A stretch of 64,000 bases of DNA. It comes from Theobroma cacao (Eukaryota; Streptophyta; Magnoliopsida; Malvales; Malvaceae). The stretch's first letter is position 1. Each line of letters begins with the position of its first letter. A program made the translations under genes and the position numbers. Under the pieces are notes generated by a model that did not search any database, was not told where the DNA came from, and saw only the letters and a program-made list of their open reading frames with translations. Below, piece by piece: positions 1 through 12,533 of this stretch. Location of the stretch: positions 12,821,395 to 12,885,394 of the forward strand of contig NC_030858.1 in assembly GCF_000208745.1 (NCBI RefSeq). The letters run 5' to 3'.

Positions 1-930
1 CTTATTTTCTCTTTCAACCACTCCATTTTCTTGTGGAGTTCTAGGCGCTGAAAAATTATGATCAAAACCATTTTCATTGCAAAATCATAATTATCAAATT
101 CATCACCCCGATCACTTCTTATGCGAACAATGGAAACCGCTTTCTCATTTTACACTTTCTTACAATGTTTAACAAAAGCATGCAATGCGTCATCTTTGTG
201 AGCAAGGAAATACAACCAAGTATACCTAGAGTAATCATCAATAGTAACAAACCCATATGACTTGCCCTCATGCTAATAACATCAATAGGTCTAAACAAGT
301 CAGTGTGCAATAAGTCAAGTGGTCTGGAAGTTGGTATCACTTTCTTTGATTTAAAAGAGCTTTTTACTTGTTTTTCAAATCGACATGCATCACAAATTTT
401 ATCATTTTAACAAAAAATCTTTGAAACTTCAATAACCAAATCTTTTCTTAAAATCTTTGAAAAGGTGTCCATGCTAGCATGTCCTAGTCTTTTATGCCAC
501 AACCAACTGTCACACACATCATTGTCCATAAGACAGGACTCATTTTGAATATAAATTTCATAAAAAAAATCACTTAAACATTTTCAAAGCTTATGCCAAT
601 GAGTACAACTTTGTTAGTGTCAACGTCAATCACATGGCATACATGACAATCAAAGCAAATTCTAAATCCTTTATCACAAAGTTAACTAATGTTTAACAAG
701 TTATGCTTTAGACTTTCAACAAATAAAACATGCTTGATTATAGTTTGAGAAGTGTTACCAATGGTTCCAATTCCTTGGTTGATACTTTTGGAGTTGTAAC
801 CAAAAAAGACATTACTGTTTTTCTTTCTATCAAGCTTGACAAACAAATTTTCAATTCTGGTCATGTGCCTTGAGCAACTACTATCCAAGTACCAAGGTTG
901 CTTTTCTTTGTTGAGCTTTCAAACATTGTT
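1..930 (-). pseudogene. copia pol fragment: protease and integrase N-terminal half
   Basis: Pol polyprotein fragment. Going down the minus strand, the aspartic protease site region is at about 840-888 (reads MDSSCSRHMT, so the usual DSG is DSS). The GAG-pre-integrase HHCC region follows, then the integrase core with the TSRPLDLLHTDLF stretch at about 290-340. The second catalytic Asp region (SDRGDEF) sits near 100-120. The window edge cuts the gene close to the third catalytic residue. Stops and frame changes split it into pieces of about 70 codons, so it is not functional. Assignment is firm from the order of motifs; exact ends are approximate. Confidence 0.82.
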
Positions 931-1009
931 CTTTTTGCTCTTATTTAAGCTACAAAACATGTTTTTATTTCTTTTTCAAAGGTAGCCATACTTTGATGGG
1001 ACCTTAGGG

Positions 1010-2605
1010 GTTAGTTAACACGTAAGAACCTTTAGGTATCCAAACCAATTTGGTTTTGAAAGGGTTATATCCATCATGATAGCAATCATAAGACAAATGA
1101 CCTTTTTTTTACCACACATATAGCAATAACCTAAAAATGCATTGATTTTCTTCAAAAATTTTCAATTCTTTTTGGTTTCTCTTCAATTTTCCTCCATTAA
1201 GACTTTAAGTGTGACATTTTCATCTATTGCTCTTTGTAATTCAAAATTTTTACTTTCTAATTCAAACTTTAGAAATTCAAAGTCTGTACTGGAGTGCTCA
1301 AGTTCTATTTGAAAAATGTTTCTTTGATCAACAATAAAATTAAAATCATGCTTGATTTTTTCTATACATCATTTAATGCCATAGCTTTCTTTCTCATAGC
1401 TTTATATTTTAATGCAAGCATTTCAAATTCAGCATATAAACAATCATATTCATCTTGCAAATTATCATAAGAAATATCACAAGAATTAAATGTTACCATA
1501 CATTCTTCCTTTCTTGCTATCAAGCAAAAATTTGCTCTTTCTTTTAATTTTTCTTTTTCTTTTTCTAAGTTTGAGGAGTCACTGTCAGACCATGTTGCTA
1601 CCACCATTGCCTTTTTTGGTTTCTTCATCCTTTTTGAAGATTTTTCATTTAGTAATGAATATTTTGATTTGAAATGTCTAGGTCTTTTACATTCAAAACA
1701 GATCATTTCATCCTTCTTGCTCAAATCACCTTTATGCTTACTTTTCCAAGTGAAACTTTGATCTTTATTGAAATTTTTTCTCCCAAACCTTTTGCCTTTT
1801 TGCCTCATCAACTTTGTAAATTTTCTAGCCATCATGGATAGCTCTTCATCATCATCACTTGACAACTTTTCTAATTTTTCCTCGAGTGTGCTAATCTTGA
1901 GTGCAAGATTTTTCTTCTTTTCTTTGGCTTCTTTCTTTTCCTTTTCTTCTTCTTCTTCTTTCAGTTCAAGTTCATGTGTAAGGAATAAGCCATAAATTCC
2001 ATCAAGTATGACTACATTAAGATCCTTGGCCTCTCGGATAATAGTGACCTTTGGTTTCTAGCTTTTTAGGATGCATTTAAGAAGCTTTTTTACTAACCCA
2101 TGTTCCAAGATGGTTTTTCCAAGTTGATTGAGCTTATTTGTAATATTGGTAAACCTATCGAGCATGGTAGTGACATCTTCACCTAGTTCTATTTTAAACA
2201 TTTCATAATTATGGGTAAGGAAATTTTGGACTCCTTTACTTGTGAAGTCCCTTCATGAATGACTTTAAGTTTTTCTCAAATTTTTTTGGCTGTAGTACAA
2301 TTAGAGATTTTGTTGAATTCTAAAGGAGTTAGTGCACAGTGAAGGGTTTTGATGGCTTTAAAATTTGTTTAGACCTTTTTTACTTTAGTTTTAGTCCACT
2401 CAGCTCTTGGCTTAGGCATTTTCTCACTAGTGACAAAAGTAGGTGAGGTGGAAACATAGGCTCCTTCCATGACTACATCCCACATTTCATAGTCAAGGGC
2501 TCTAATGTATATAGACATCCTAGTGCTCTAATAAAAATAGTTTGATCCATCAAATAGAAAAAGCTTATTTGTGGATCAACCCTTAGTAACAACTAACTTT
2601 TGCAA
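1010..2605 (-). pseudogene. copia gag (UBN2-type) relic
   Basis: Gag-like nucleocapsid precursor. The N-terminal UBN2-type domain is recognisable at about 2300-2560 (MSIYIRALDYEMWDV, then FNKIS). The zinc knuckle is at about 1660-1705 and reads C-F-E-C, then H, but its last Cys is replaced by Tyr. An acidic and coiled-coil stretch follows at 1362-1640. The longest open piece is 167 codons (1362-1865). The start codon seen in the related element 2 has become ATA here (near 2608), and several stops interrupt the N-terminal half. It lies directly downstream of the primer-binding site, as expected for gag. Confidence 0.85.
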
Positions 2606-2655
2606 AGTTATGTGGATCTTCCCTAAGGATGTTAAGCCTTAATTTTGAGCGTATG

Positions 2656-2667
2656 GCTCTGATACCA
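2656..2667 (-). promoter_or_regulatory. Primer-binding site of element 1 (initiator tRNA-Met)
   Basis: On the minus strand this reads TGGTATCAGAGC, the usual copia primer-binding site for initiator tRNA-Met. It sits two bases inside the LTR edge at 2670, which fixes the inner end of the LTR. Confidence 0.93.
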
Positions 2668-2669
2668 CT

Positions 2670-3978
2670 TGTTGTTCATATTGGAGTGCTATAGGGAGGA
2701 TGAATAACACTAATTTTTTTTTGTTCAGTCCTTTAGAGCTTGAAGAGCACTTAATCAACTAGATAAAGAGAAGGACTAGTACTTGTTAAAATTACAAGAC
2801 ACCAAGTAAAGAAGGGTAAAAAAAGTAGACAATGCAAGAGTATTTATAGTGGTTCGGTCCCCTTGACCTACATCCACTACCTTAATTTCCTAATCAAGGA
2901 TTTTCAATCTAACTTCACTAAACTAGTGAAATTAACAACATCCACCAAGCTTTTACAAGCTAAGCTTCTAACCTAAACTCTAATCCTTTACAATAAGCTT
3001 TAGAGTGTTTCCCACACTCTGATTTCCCAAGAAAGAGAAGAAAAAAAAGTACAACTAAGTACCTTTACAAGTCTGGATAGATTATAATCAAGCTCAAATA
3101 CTTTTTTTGGATATAGAATGAAAAACAAGTAGTTTTTGGTGAAAGATATTTGACTTTTTGCTCAAAATAGCTCTTTTCTCATCTAATCTCCTTTCTTTGA
3201 CAGTTGGAGCTTCCTTTTACACCTAAAGAGTCAGATTTTTCTATTAGAGACAGCTTCGAGCCATTAGAAATAACTCTGATGCACTTCTAGCCATTATTTT
3301 ATCCTCTAGTGTTTAAATTCAAAAAAAGAGGCAGACTTCAGCCAATCGATTACAAGCAGCTCTAATCGATTAAGAGGTATTTGTCTTCAAGCTTTTCTTC
3401 TTCAACAGACTTCCTCTAACTGGTTACAGTAGGCTCTAACCGATTATAAACTTTTTGGTTTCATTTTTTTCTACACAATAGTGTTTCTTTAATTGGTTAA
3501 CTTTTCCCTTAACATATTGAAGCTCTACTTCCTTCAACCATAATCGATTAAAATCAGCTTTAAGCAACTAGAAACTCTTCAAATTTTGAACTTCTCCTTT
3601 TTGGCTCCCTTCAACAGTCAACTATATTTTCAAACTTGTTTTTGGCGTTTGAATATACTAGGACCTTGTGCTTTAACCCATTAACCATACTTTTTAACTG
3701 ATTAGCATATTTCTGTTTAGCTTCAACTTATCATAAAGCCATGCCTTAATTGATTAAGGTCCCTTGTTAATCAGTTACTAAGGTTCTATTTTTGTTCACT
3801 ACTTGTTTTTCCATCTTTGACTAATTAACTCCACATTAAGTTTAGCAAGCTTCTTGACTTGCCTTTAATTGACAACTTTATTAGGGTATTAGATTAAATT
3901 CTGCACACTTAGGTAACAAGATTAAACATTAATGAATGAGAAATGCTTTGTTATCATAAAAAACATATGGAGTCAACA
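2670..3978 (-). repeat. 5' LTR of element 1 (family A, 1309 bp)
   Basis: Bounded by TGTTG at the left and GTCAACA at the right, so on the minus strand it starts TGTTGAC and ends CAACA. It aligns along its length with both LTRs of element 2 (18154-19533 and 25075-26437). It contains a cluster of CTAA(C/T)CGATTA-type motifs at about 3340-3480 and 3540-3790, shared by the family. The TATA region found in element 2 is mutated here. It is followed directly at 3979 by MULE sequence. Confidence 0.9.
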
Positions 3979-4099
3979 GAAACTGTGTGTTTTAGACTAC
4001 ATGACATGTAAGCTGATGTAAATATATTTCACAAACACCATCCGTGTGTTTTATACCGTATATCCAACTAAAGAGGGACGGTCGACTATAAAAATTACA

Positions 4100-4480
4100 T
4101 TAAAGTTGCTGATGTACAAGTAGGGTGATAAGCCAACATATGGGAAAAAATGAGAAAATGTCGATTTCATCCTTGCTCCTTGTAATGTGGGTGAACACTG
4201 GGTTGTTGCAAAGATTGAATTGGTGAAGTGAAGGATAAAAGTGGTGGGCTCCATAAAACCTTCTATCGCGAAGGAAATTGTACTACGTTCGACTCAGATG
4301 ACATCTCTTACTACGATGATGCCCATAATTTGCCAGCAATCCGGTTATTTCAACAAAGCACACCGCAAGAAACGAGGTTTGTTGCCAATGCCATTGGAAA
4401 TAAATTTGCCAAAATCATCAATGCATGGGCAAAATAATAACGTTTGCAATCAGGACCGATCAAAGTTAAGTAAAACATGA
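4100..4480 (+). pseudogene. Ulp1-like cysteine peptidase (C48) relic
   Basis: Ulp1-type SUMO protease-like gene as carried by some plant MULEs. The clearest match is near 4155-4220, which reads VDFILAPCNVGEHWVVAKIE, the core block with the catalytic His in the HW pair. An in-frame stop follows at about 4222, after which the same frame stays open to 4480. The downstream D of the usual YDS block is Gly here, and no convincing catalytic Cys block remains. The 5' part is cut by the element 1 LTR at 3978. Non-functional; the family call rests mainly on the one conserved block. Confidence 0.65.
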
Positions 4481-4740
4481 TTGCAAATATATGGATCCAA
4501 TATGTTTTAGAAATTTTTGGCAACAGTTATGAAAGTGAACCACTTCGTTCGCCCTAAACATATGGGAAGTTGTATGTACATTTTTTATAGATACAATTAA
4601 TTTTAATATACATACATCTAATACATTAATTTTTCATTTCATACACAGTGCCTACAATGATCGAAAGATGTAAATTAATTGGTTGTTTTACCTTCAAGCT
4701 ATGGTATTTTAGTGTTGGCATGTTACAACACGGCGTAAAC

Positions 4741-5095
4741 AACATCTAACAAGCGTGGTGTGTAACAATATAATACTACAATGACATCTAACAAGCGTGG
4801 TGTGTAACAATATAATACTCCAATGAAATAGCGTGTCACAACACGATGTGAACGACATCTATCAAGCGTGGCTTGTAACAATATAATATTGCATCGAAAT
4901 GGCATGTCATAACACGATGTAAATGACATCTAACAAGCATGGCGTGTAACTATATGATACTTCAACGAAATGACATGTCACATCGTATAAGTAAAACGAA
5001 ATGGCGTGTAAGAAGATGTGACGCTGTATGACTAAAACAAAATGGCTTGTAAGACCATGTAAATGACATATAACAAGCCATGTACGTGTAATCAC
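4741..5095. repeat. 71-bp tandem repeat array between the two MULE genes
   Basis: Units start at 4783, 4854 and 4925 (71-bp spacing) with the phrase gacatctaacaagcgtgg, then a TGTAACAATATAATA stretch. A truncated unit precedes the array and degraded units follow to about 5095. The units contain CATGGCGTGTAAC-like phrases that are the reverse complement of the 25-bp units at 8362-8500. Confidence 0.8.
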
Positions 5096-5329
5096 ATTAC
5101 AAAAAAATCTACAAAATATGATAAGCAATTGAGAAGCAAATATTTTCATTTCATACCTTCACACTTCATACTATGTTTAAATATCAGCTCAATCCATTAT
5201 TCGATAACAAACACAAAATATGAATGTAAAAAACTTTAAGAGGAAATTGCGAAAAAGGTATTGGACATGGCTCACATAATTAATTAGGCCGACACACTGT
5301 CTTCATTTACAAGACACCTTACGTTTTCA

Positions 5330-8280
5330 GACAATATCCTTCGTATTGGATAGGTGTTGCGTGTGTGACAAGTTTTTCTGCAAGTTGAACATGTTTTCGG
5401 TCATCATCCTTGTGGAGGCACCAAATGACTTGGAGATGGTGCCGAATTTGTGGATGGAACTACAAACAAGGATGGACAATTTTATCTATTATGCTCATAC
5501 CTCTTACATTGTGAACATCTCTGTGGTCAACTACCTTCACTAGCCCATGGAATCCTTTTCCTCCTAGGTCTTCTTACTTGACCTCGCCAAGGTGGTGGCA
5601 AAACAAAGATTTGTTCCAGATGAGGGGGAATGTCCCAGTCACTAGGATGCCTAACCGGGCAAATGAACCCAACATAACCCTTAATAAAAAGGTTGTCTTA
5701 TAATAGTCCGTGTAGAGTTCAACGACTTCACGTTTGCACTTATTGAAAAATCCAATGAACTCAATTTTGAAGCACAATGTAAAAGTTACGTTAATTACTA
5801 ATCAAAAAAGAAATAAAGATATCTGTATCTTATTGTCGTAATGGCATGGTTGCATGGTAGTAGATTTTTTTGGAACTCGCAACATGAACATATCTTTTTG
5901 GACAGGTTTACAAGTCCATCCATCTGCCTATCTTTAACTTCGATCTCCACTCGATTGATAGGTTTAACTACAAAGTGATGTGCATCATTGAACCGTTTGC
6001 TCAACTGCCTGGTAGCCTAAGGGCTAAGAGGCATGGTCACCTTGACGGCCTCCTCATATCGGTCATGGAACCAACGCTAGAAAATGTTTTTGATGAACTC
6101 GATCAGAATAGTGATTAGCATTTGTCTTGCATGCTTCAAGCAGGAGTTAACACATTCTGTAATGTTGGATGTCATGACTTTGTATCGCCTTATCAGAGAC
6201 TGTGCACGTACCGATCTCTCAAGTCCTATTCTCATAAGGTCAAAGTGGGCTCCTACGTGAATCTACTTAAGCTGGTTCATACACTTGTTGAAATCAAAAA
6301 CCTTATAGCAATCTCGAGTAAGGGTGAAAATCATTGAAATGTCATCTAGCTTGAACTTGTTTTTAAAGTTTTTCTTCAAGTGGTAACTGCATAAACCGTG
6401 GTGTGCTTCTGGGTATGCATTTTGGATTGCTTTCTTAATACCGAGATTTTAATCTGAAATGAACATAGTGTTTTCAGGATAACCAACCACATCATGCAAC
6501 TTGCTAAGAAACCACGTCCATGAGTCTTCGTCCTCAACATGGCCTATGCAAATGGTACTGAATATACGCACGCGTTTGCATTTTTGTATACAGCGACAAA
6601 CAGAACAATTATAAACCTGCCTTTCAGATGTGCCACATCAATTGCAACTATAAGACGCATTACATTCCTAAACCCTCGGATACAAGCCCTATACGATCAA
6701 AAACAATATTTGAATCATTTTGCCTCATCAATAACCACTACAGCAATTGTATCGGGATTTTCTCATTCCAACATATAAAAATACAAGGGTAGTAGTTGAA
6801 ATGAATCTTCAAGGGGATCAAAAACAAGCCTCTCTACATACTCCTTCGCTTGCTAGGCCTTACCATACAAGCATTCCAATCCTCATTGAACCTTCATCTC
6901 ACCAATTATGTCCTTAGGTCTCAATGCTACTCCATTAACTTGAAGCTTGTGTGATATAAGTTCACCAATTATCTTCACACTCAGGTTCGAAATCGCCCTT
7001 GCAAACCATCTACAGTACACGTTTGTTCTTTGTGGAACGTCTAAACTTGTCAATATTCTCCTTCAAGTAACTTCATTGCATGCACACTAAACTTGCACTC
7101 CTTGTCCTTATAAACAACCTCAAAACGACCTTGACATGACCTTTTTATTTTTATCTTGAACTGCTCTTTTAGTGCCAACATGTTCAAAGCTCATTTCAAC
7201 TCGGCCTTGAAGGAAAACATTCTTCCTTTGTATAAGCGATCATCGACAGATGTTGACTCCTCAATGGTAATTGTTTGGAAGAATAACCTTTTTGCACTTG
7301 GAATAAGCCACGTATGAGATATCCTTGCATTTCTCCTTTCTTGATAACTGTCATTGGGCAATGTCTAAGGCAAACGAATCTCATTATCACCAGCGATAGG
7401 GATGGGGTCAACATATTAAATATCTCCTACATCAAAACCTCAAACATGTTTTGTTTCACCTTCAACATTTTTACGATTAGGATTGTCACTGTCATAAAGC
7501 CAGTCATCGTCTAAACTGTCATCATGCCATTCATCAGGCCCGTTATTTGAATTGTCATTAAATCTATCTTCACTGATAGGGAACAAATCCACATTTTCCT
7601 GATCAAATGCAATATTATCCTCGAGCGTCATAGTGTCATCCTTAAACATCACAGTGTCATCTTCAAGAGTCGCAGTCTCATTTAAAAATGGCATTACACC
7701 CTCTGCAGTTTCACCCAATGGTTACATTTGTTGAACAAAAGCAAGTAATTGGTTCGATGCACATGCTGATCAAAATTGTGCAACCAACTGTTTTGTGGAT
7801 GTCGTGTGTCTACTAGGCTGCACAAACACATGTGCATACTTCAATTGCCATTGTTGTGGGTTAAGGATCGAATGCTGTGGTATATGTGAAGCATTGTAAA
7901 TCTCATTTTGATTGAGGTGATTACCATGTTGTATAGCTTTTTCATGTGGCATAACATTTGTATGGCATTCCTTAATAGTGATGTACACTACCGAAACATT
8001 CCTCTCCTTAATAGTGATGTACACTACCGAAACATTCCTCTACTCTAGCAAAATTAATGCAACATCCTCCTCGTCCTTGATAATTGGCCACGATAACTCT
8101 CTAGGTGTATTGATCAATGCATGAAACTCAATCTTGTGAATTTGTGAGTTTACCCCAACAACATCTTCAACTAGCTTCATCAAGCCCGCAAACGACAAAT
8201 TACTCCTAACCCCTCGCATTTGTGACTCATCACCCTTGTAAATTTCATCGACCCATTGACCACCGTGTCTTATCACAAGT
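5330..8280 (-). pseudogene. MULE transposase (MudrA-like) relic
   Basis: Read on the minus strand from 8276. A PB1-like N-terminal domain comes first (8276-8040, starts MIRHGGQWVDEIYKGDE), then an acidic linker (7718-7440, many D and E). The MULE catalytic core spans about 7250-6050: AIDVAHLKGRF near 6610-6665 carries the first Asp, EDSWTWFL near 6500-6540 is the MULE signature, FISD near 6450 carries the second Asp, and HGLCSYHLKKNF lies near 6370-6410. A SWIM zinc finger (CSC..CNH) follows at about 5830-5900. A final CX2CX4HX4C knuckle near 5480-5525 is interrupted by a stop. Many frameshifts and stops break it, although most family landmarks remain in order. Confidence 0.85.
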
Positions 8281-8361
8281 CACACAATTGGCATACAACT
8301 GAAATTTTCAAAAAATAAATGTCAGTCAATTTACATATTATATGCCCCGTTCTAAAATTTA

Positions 8362-8500
8362 GCTACATGCCCTGCTGAAAACATGTTGTTACATGCCATG
8401 TTGAAAAAATTTTCTTACACGCAATGTTCAAAAAAATTGTTACACGCCATGTTCAAAAAAAATGTTACACTCCATGTACTAAAACATGTTATTTCAATTT
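8362..8500. repeat. 25-bp tandem repeat upstream of the MULE transposase
   Basis: Repeats of GTTACACGCCATGTTC plus an A-rich tail begin at 8388, about 8414, 8439 and 8464. They lie just outside the transposase N-terminus. Weaker CATG-rich copies continue to about 8690. Confidence 0.75.
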
Positions 8501-8659
8501 ACATGTGGCATGCCATGTGCATTAGAGATGTTGCATGCATGGCCTGTAACAACTCTAGGCAATGTTTATTGATTTTGCTACGTGCAATGTTTACTACACC
8601 TCATGTATAGACAAATTTTACTACAAGCTATGTACTAAAACATGTAATTTGACTATATT

Positions 8660-9073
8660 TTTTACATGCATGTTGTGTAACAACTTTGGGCAATGTTCTA
8701 ATTTACATACAAAGTTTCAAAAATTAATGAGTTGCAGCAATAAACCCAATAACATATCTTTATGTTATCTCTGCTCTAGGGTCTATATATCGACGACGAT
8801 ATAGCTAGATGTTGAGAGATAGACCACAGCACGATGACGATGGTGCTCAACAGACAATTGGTTGGTAAGGGAGAGCTGAGAGAGTTTAGAAAGTTGAGAC
8901 AGTTGAGAAAGTTGAGGGGGTTGAGATAGCTGAGCATTTAATTTTTCTTTATGGCGGGACGGAGATATTGGGATATTAATTTGCCAGAAATATATTCAAG
9001 GGCATTTTTATCTACTCATGCCAAAATTGACCAAATAGTTAACTTTATATAGGAAGCTATTTCTAAAATCACC
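8660..9073 (-). repeat. Probable right terminal region of the MULE
   Basis: Noncoding, with a run of gttgaga-type short repeats (8870-8935) and a terminal stretch ending in TATATAGGAAGC and AAAATCACC at 9073. Read outward on the minus strand, the start GGTGATTTTAGAAATAGC followed by TATATAAAGTTAACTATT is what I would expect of a MULE terminal repeat. No partner end is available to confirm it. Confidence 0.45.
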
Positions 9074-12000
9074 TTATGAAGAGAGTTATTTTTCATAATT
9101 TCTTCTACAATCGAATGTCATATTAACATAGATAATGAAAAAAATTTAAACATCATTAATGATAAGACTGACATTATTAATTTTGAAAAATATAAAAATT
9201 TAAGTTTTACAAATTATTATATAAAAATTAAATTCACCAATTTGATAAAATATCAAGACTAATTACATAATTTGATCATCTTCATACAAGGTCTCATGAT
9301 GGCTCTACGTAAGTTACGTTGAGGACTGACAACTTCCGATTACATGGTTTTGCATTAACTTGTCTTGTCTAATCCTAAGGATCAAGGAAGAACGTTAACA
9401 CATGCCCCAAAGGCGTAGACAAAAAGTATTTCTGATAATAAAAAAGGCTGCGATTGCTTGAACAATTAGTTTCTCTTTTTAAATCCATAATAATGTAAGC
9501 AGTATCATGCAAATAATGACGCAAAGTAAGATTATGCCTTTATATCGTGAGGATCCATCATGAACTGAATCTCAATTTTTCTGATTAACTGAAAAAAGAG
9601 AAGAAAAGCATCAATGTACTTTGAATCATTGAATGTAAACTACAAGAATAAATATCTTTATCTTTTAAAATTAAAAAAAAAGAAATAAATTTGGCCTTTT
9701 ATTGACTAGGAGTATTATTAATATATTCAAAAAATGATTCAACCAAGTTTGAATTACAACTGTAAGGAGGTAACGACATTCTCTGAATACAAACTGATCA
9801 CAGCTGAGTTTGAATTGACCCCCCTTGTAGACATTGAAGCATGCGGATATTTGAGACAACAGCTGTTCTTCGCTCCCACAAATCACCATCAATGCTAGCC
9901 AACAAAAAAACTTGTAAATCCTTAACATATATTCACTCTTTCAATGAGAAAAATACAAAGCAAATTTTATTATTTTCTGATAATTCCATTATAAGGAAGC
10001 ATGCAATGTCCCACAAAAAGAAATGCAAAGTACATTGGCCATACGCCTACAATAATCATCCCAAAGGGAGAATAATTTCAAAGGTGCCAGCTTTGGCTTT
10101 GTTTTTGCAGCATTATTTTTCAAAAAAAAAAAATGAGGATCTTAGACCAGAAGTGACCAGTGCTTAATGGATAAACACTGGCCATGTAGTAGACCATATA
10201 GTCCAAGATTTTTGTTGAGATGGAAGAACATAAAATTGTTGGATTGATACAATGAAATAAACGGTCGCCATTCTTTGCAGCAGATTGTCAAACACGAATC
10301 CAATCTTTCGATTCGAACTTTCTATGGTGGAGAAAAGGTCCATAAATTGAGGACCTACTCCCTTTCAATCAGTGTAGAAGAGTCCTTGGAAAGGCATATA
10401 ACATGAAATCCGTGGAAGCACCAACACAGAATATATGCACTCTCAACTTACACCATCTTTCAAATTTACTTAATTATTCTCCTAGAAATCTGGCACTCAC
10501 TACGTCAGTGAAAACAAATAAAAGTATCTTCAAATTCATTAATTTGTTTTGTTTAATAATATAGTTAACAGGAAACCTCTCCTTTTTTTTTTCAATTAAT
10601 ATAACTGAAAATATGATAAAAAACCTTAGGCTGTAACATAGTCTAACCTGATAAAACATAGAATGATCCTTCAAGCTTAATTGTGGGTAGTTGAACATTA
10701 TTCGGACTGTTTAACATTACTCTAAAGAACCCACTTACGTGAACAATGTTAAGCCTTAAACTTTGGAAGCAGATTGTAAATGTAGCCACATTTGGCAGCT
10801 GCAAAGTTGTTAACAAATTTACTCATGTAAGACCTAGGATGTGCTTTTAAGCCACCAAAGCAGTGAACTAAAATGATCATTTGATCACATCAAACTATCC
10901 AAGCAAAATTATTGCTTGCTTAATGTAGCCCTATTCGTCTGCGGCCCATATGAGAGCCTAATCTTCTCCAAAGGGTAGCCCTTTGATCTTAATTTCAATC
11001 TGACAACAAGAAAAACAAGCATCAGATGCTAATTGAAATCAGTACAAAACTTAGACCATTGATTATACAAAACCTGGAAAGTTCAGAATCTTAGACCAGA
11101 GAAAGGTAGAAACCATGAATAATCAAGTGTAGCCATTAATTTACTCTAGCTGTCAAACACTGGATTCTGCATTAGGCCAATAATTAAAGATCAATTGAGC
11201 AAAGACTTTTGGAATATGTTGGGTTATTTGTCTAAACTTTTTCTTGGTTCCATTCTAGTAATTCAAAGATCCCAAGATATTGGAACCAGGTATATAATTT
11301 GGCAAGTGAATCAAAGGATCTGTTAATAGTTATGGAGGTGCAATTTTCCAGGTGGAATCTCAATTCTCATGGCTACATCATTCTTTAGATGATATCTTAA
11401 TTAGCTAATTTGAAAACAATACTGTTTAAATGAATTTAATTCTTAGCTTTTACAGCAAATCTGCATATTCTGACGTGCTTGCGATTTGCATATTTTGAGC
11501 CGGAGCTGGCAAAGGGAACCTGTTCAGCATATATTACTGCTATTTTTCCTTGGGGCTAACAAAACAGTGAATTTTATGAATGGGAGAAGCAGTGCTAACG
11601 TTTGATGGATTTTTTTAATATTTTCTGTTTTTTTATGAATTTGATGGATTTGATCGACAAAAATTGATACCTAAAGAGATACGCTAAATGGGAATACTCA
11701 TCCCTTAAAAGATTCGTATAACTTATCATTATTATATTATAATCCATCAAATTTTTATATTTTTATTTCAAATCAAACAGGTTTTTAAGATTAAAAGTTG
11801 ACTAATTGTTATTAATTAACATAAAATTTGTCATTTTTTATACCCATGTACTATTAATTATAAATACTTATTTGATCTAAATAAAAGTATAAGTGTATAA
11901 TTGAACACAAAAAAGAAAAAGGATTTTTTTTGAATTTTCTTGAATGGTTTAAAGAATTTGTTTAGATATTACGTTAAAATCTAAATATTTCTTATGACAA

Positions 12001-12440
12001 GATTATGCACACATATTTTAAAGAAAATTATTACAAATATTGTTTTTATTCTCTCTTCGTATATTGAAAAAGTAAGTAGACATGTGATATAAGATAATAA
12101 TATTTCAATATTTGCTTTGAAGAAAGAGAAGGCCATCGCATCCATAGTATAACCTTTTCTATTTTATTCTCAATTTTTTAGTTAAAATGATTAAAGAAAG
12201 AAGAAAATCTCTTTTGAATTGAACAAGGGAATACAAGCAACATCGGCCGACCATCCACCTAAGCCTTGGGCTTACCTGCATTCCTGCTGGCTTGCCTTGA
12301 AAAAGTCTGTATGGCCTCTTGGGCTGCGTTAGGGCTTAGAAGTTCGGCCTGCTAAATTTCAAGAATGGGATTGAATAACATCTTGAAATGCCCGATTTAG
12401 TTTGTCTCTAGCGTTATTTCAACTATGTTGCTGGCAAAGA
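9074..12440. other. No confident gene; AT-rich sequence with a few exon-like pieces
   Basis: I find no recognisable gene here. Open pieces are short (up to about 108 codons) and have no familiar motif. On the minus strand two pyrimidine-AG junctions precede short open stretches (near 9590 and 10999), both beginning with an Ile-Glu-Ile-type phrase, so a decayed gene is possible. The rest is simple AT-rich sequence. I cannot name any product. Confidence 0.4.
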
Positions 12441-12533
12441 TCTTTTTTTTTAAAAAAAAAAAAAGGGAATGATTTTTTTGTCTAATTAAACGTGGGGAAG
12501 AAATTCCCATTACATCATTTGCCAATACATGTC

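Larger units (their letters stand above)
1..3978 (-). mobile_element. Ty1/copia (Sirevirus-like) element 1, family A, partial
   Basis: Read on the minus strand, this is the 5' half of a copia retrotransposon: 5' LTR at the right, then primer-binding site, gag, then the protease and integrase start of pol. The rest (reverse transcriptase, RNase H, 3' LTR) lies left of the window. The gene order protease-integrase places it in Ty1/copia. The initiator tRNA-Met primer site, the two-part gag with zinc knuckle plus coiled coil, and close similarity to element 2 support a Sirevirus-type lineage. It inserted into a Ulp1-like MULE gene whose remaining part begins at 3979. The target duplication cannot be checked because the other end is outside the window. 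Confidence 0.9.
3979..9073. mobile_element. Decayed MULE (Mutator-like) DNA transposon with Ulp1-like and transposase relics
   Basis: This block holds a Ulp1/C48 peptidase relic on the plus strand (4100-4480) and a MULE transposase relic on the minus strand (8280 to 5330), convergent, with repeat arrays at 4741-5095 and 8362-8500. MULEs carrying Ulp1-like genes are known in plants as Kaonashi or KI-MULEs. The right end is probably near 9073: on the minus strand a terminal-repeat-like sequence begins GGTGATTTTAGAAATAGC. The left end was separated by the insertion of element 1 and is outside the window, so neither the terminal repeats nor the 9-bp target duplication can be compared. Confidence 0.75.

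Noticed and set aside
1490..1995. Plus-strand open frames rich in Phe, Leu and Ser
   Set aside because: Antisense of the Lys/Glu-rich gag coding region of element 1; the same shadow occurs opposite gag in elements 2 and 3.
4723..5149. Two minus-strand open frames with repeated Tyr-Thr-Pro words
   Set aside because: They are translations of the 71-bp tandem repeat.
8362..8500. CRISPR-like array
   Set aside because: Short direct repeats without unique spacers, in plant DNA and beside a MULE gene; a tandem repeat explains them.
9841..10167. Possible host gene with a 108-codon open frame
   Set aside because: No recognisable motif, low-complexity Lys-rich end and no supporting exons; listed only as part of an unassigned region.
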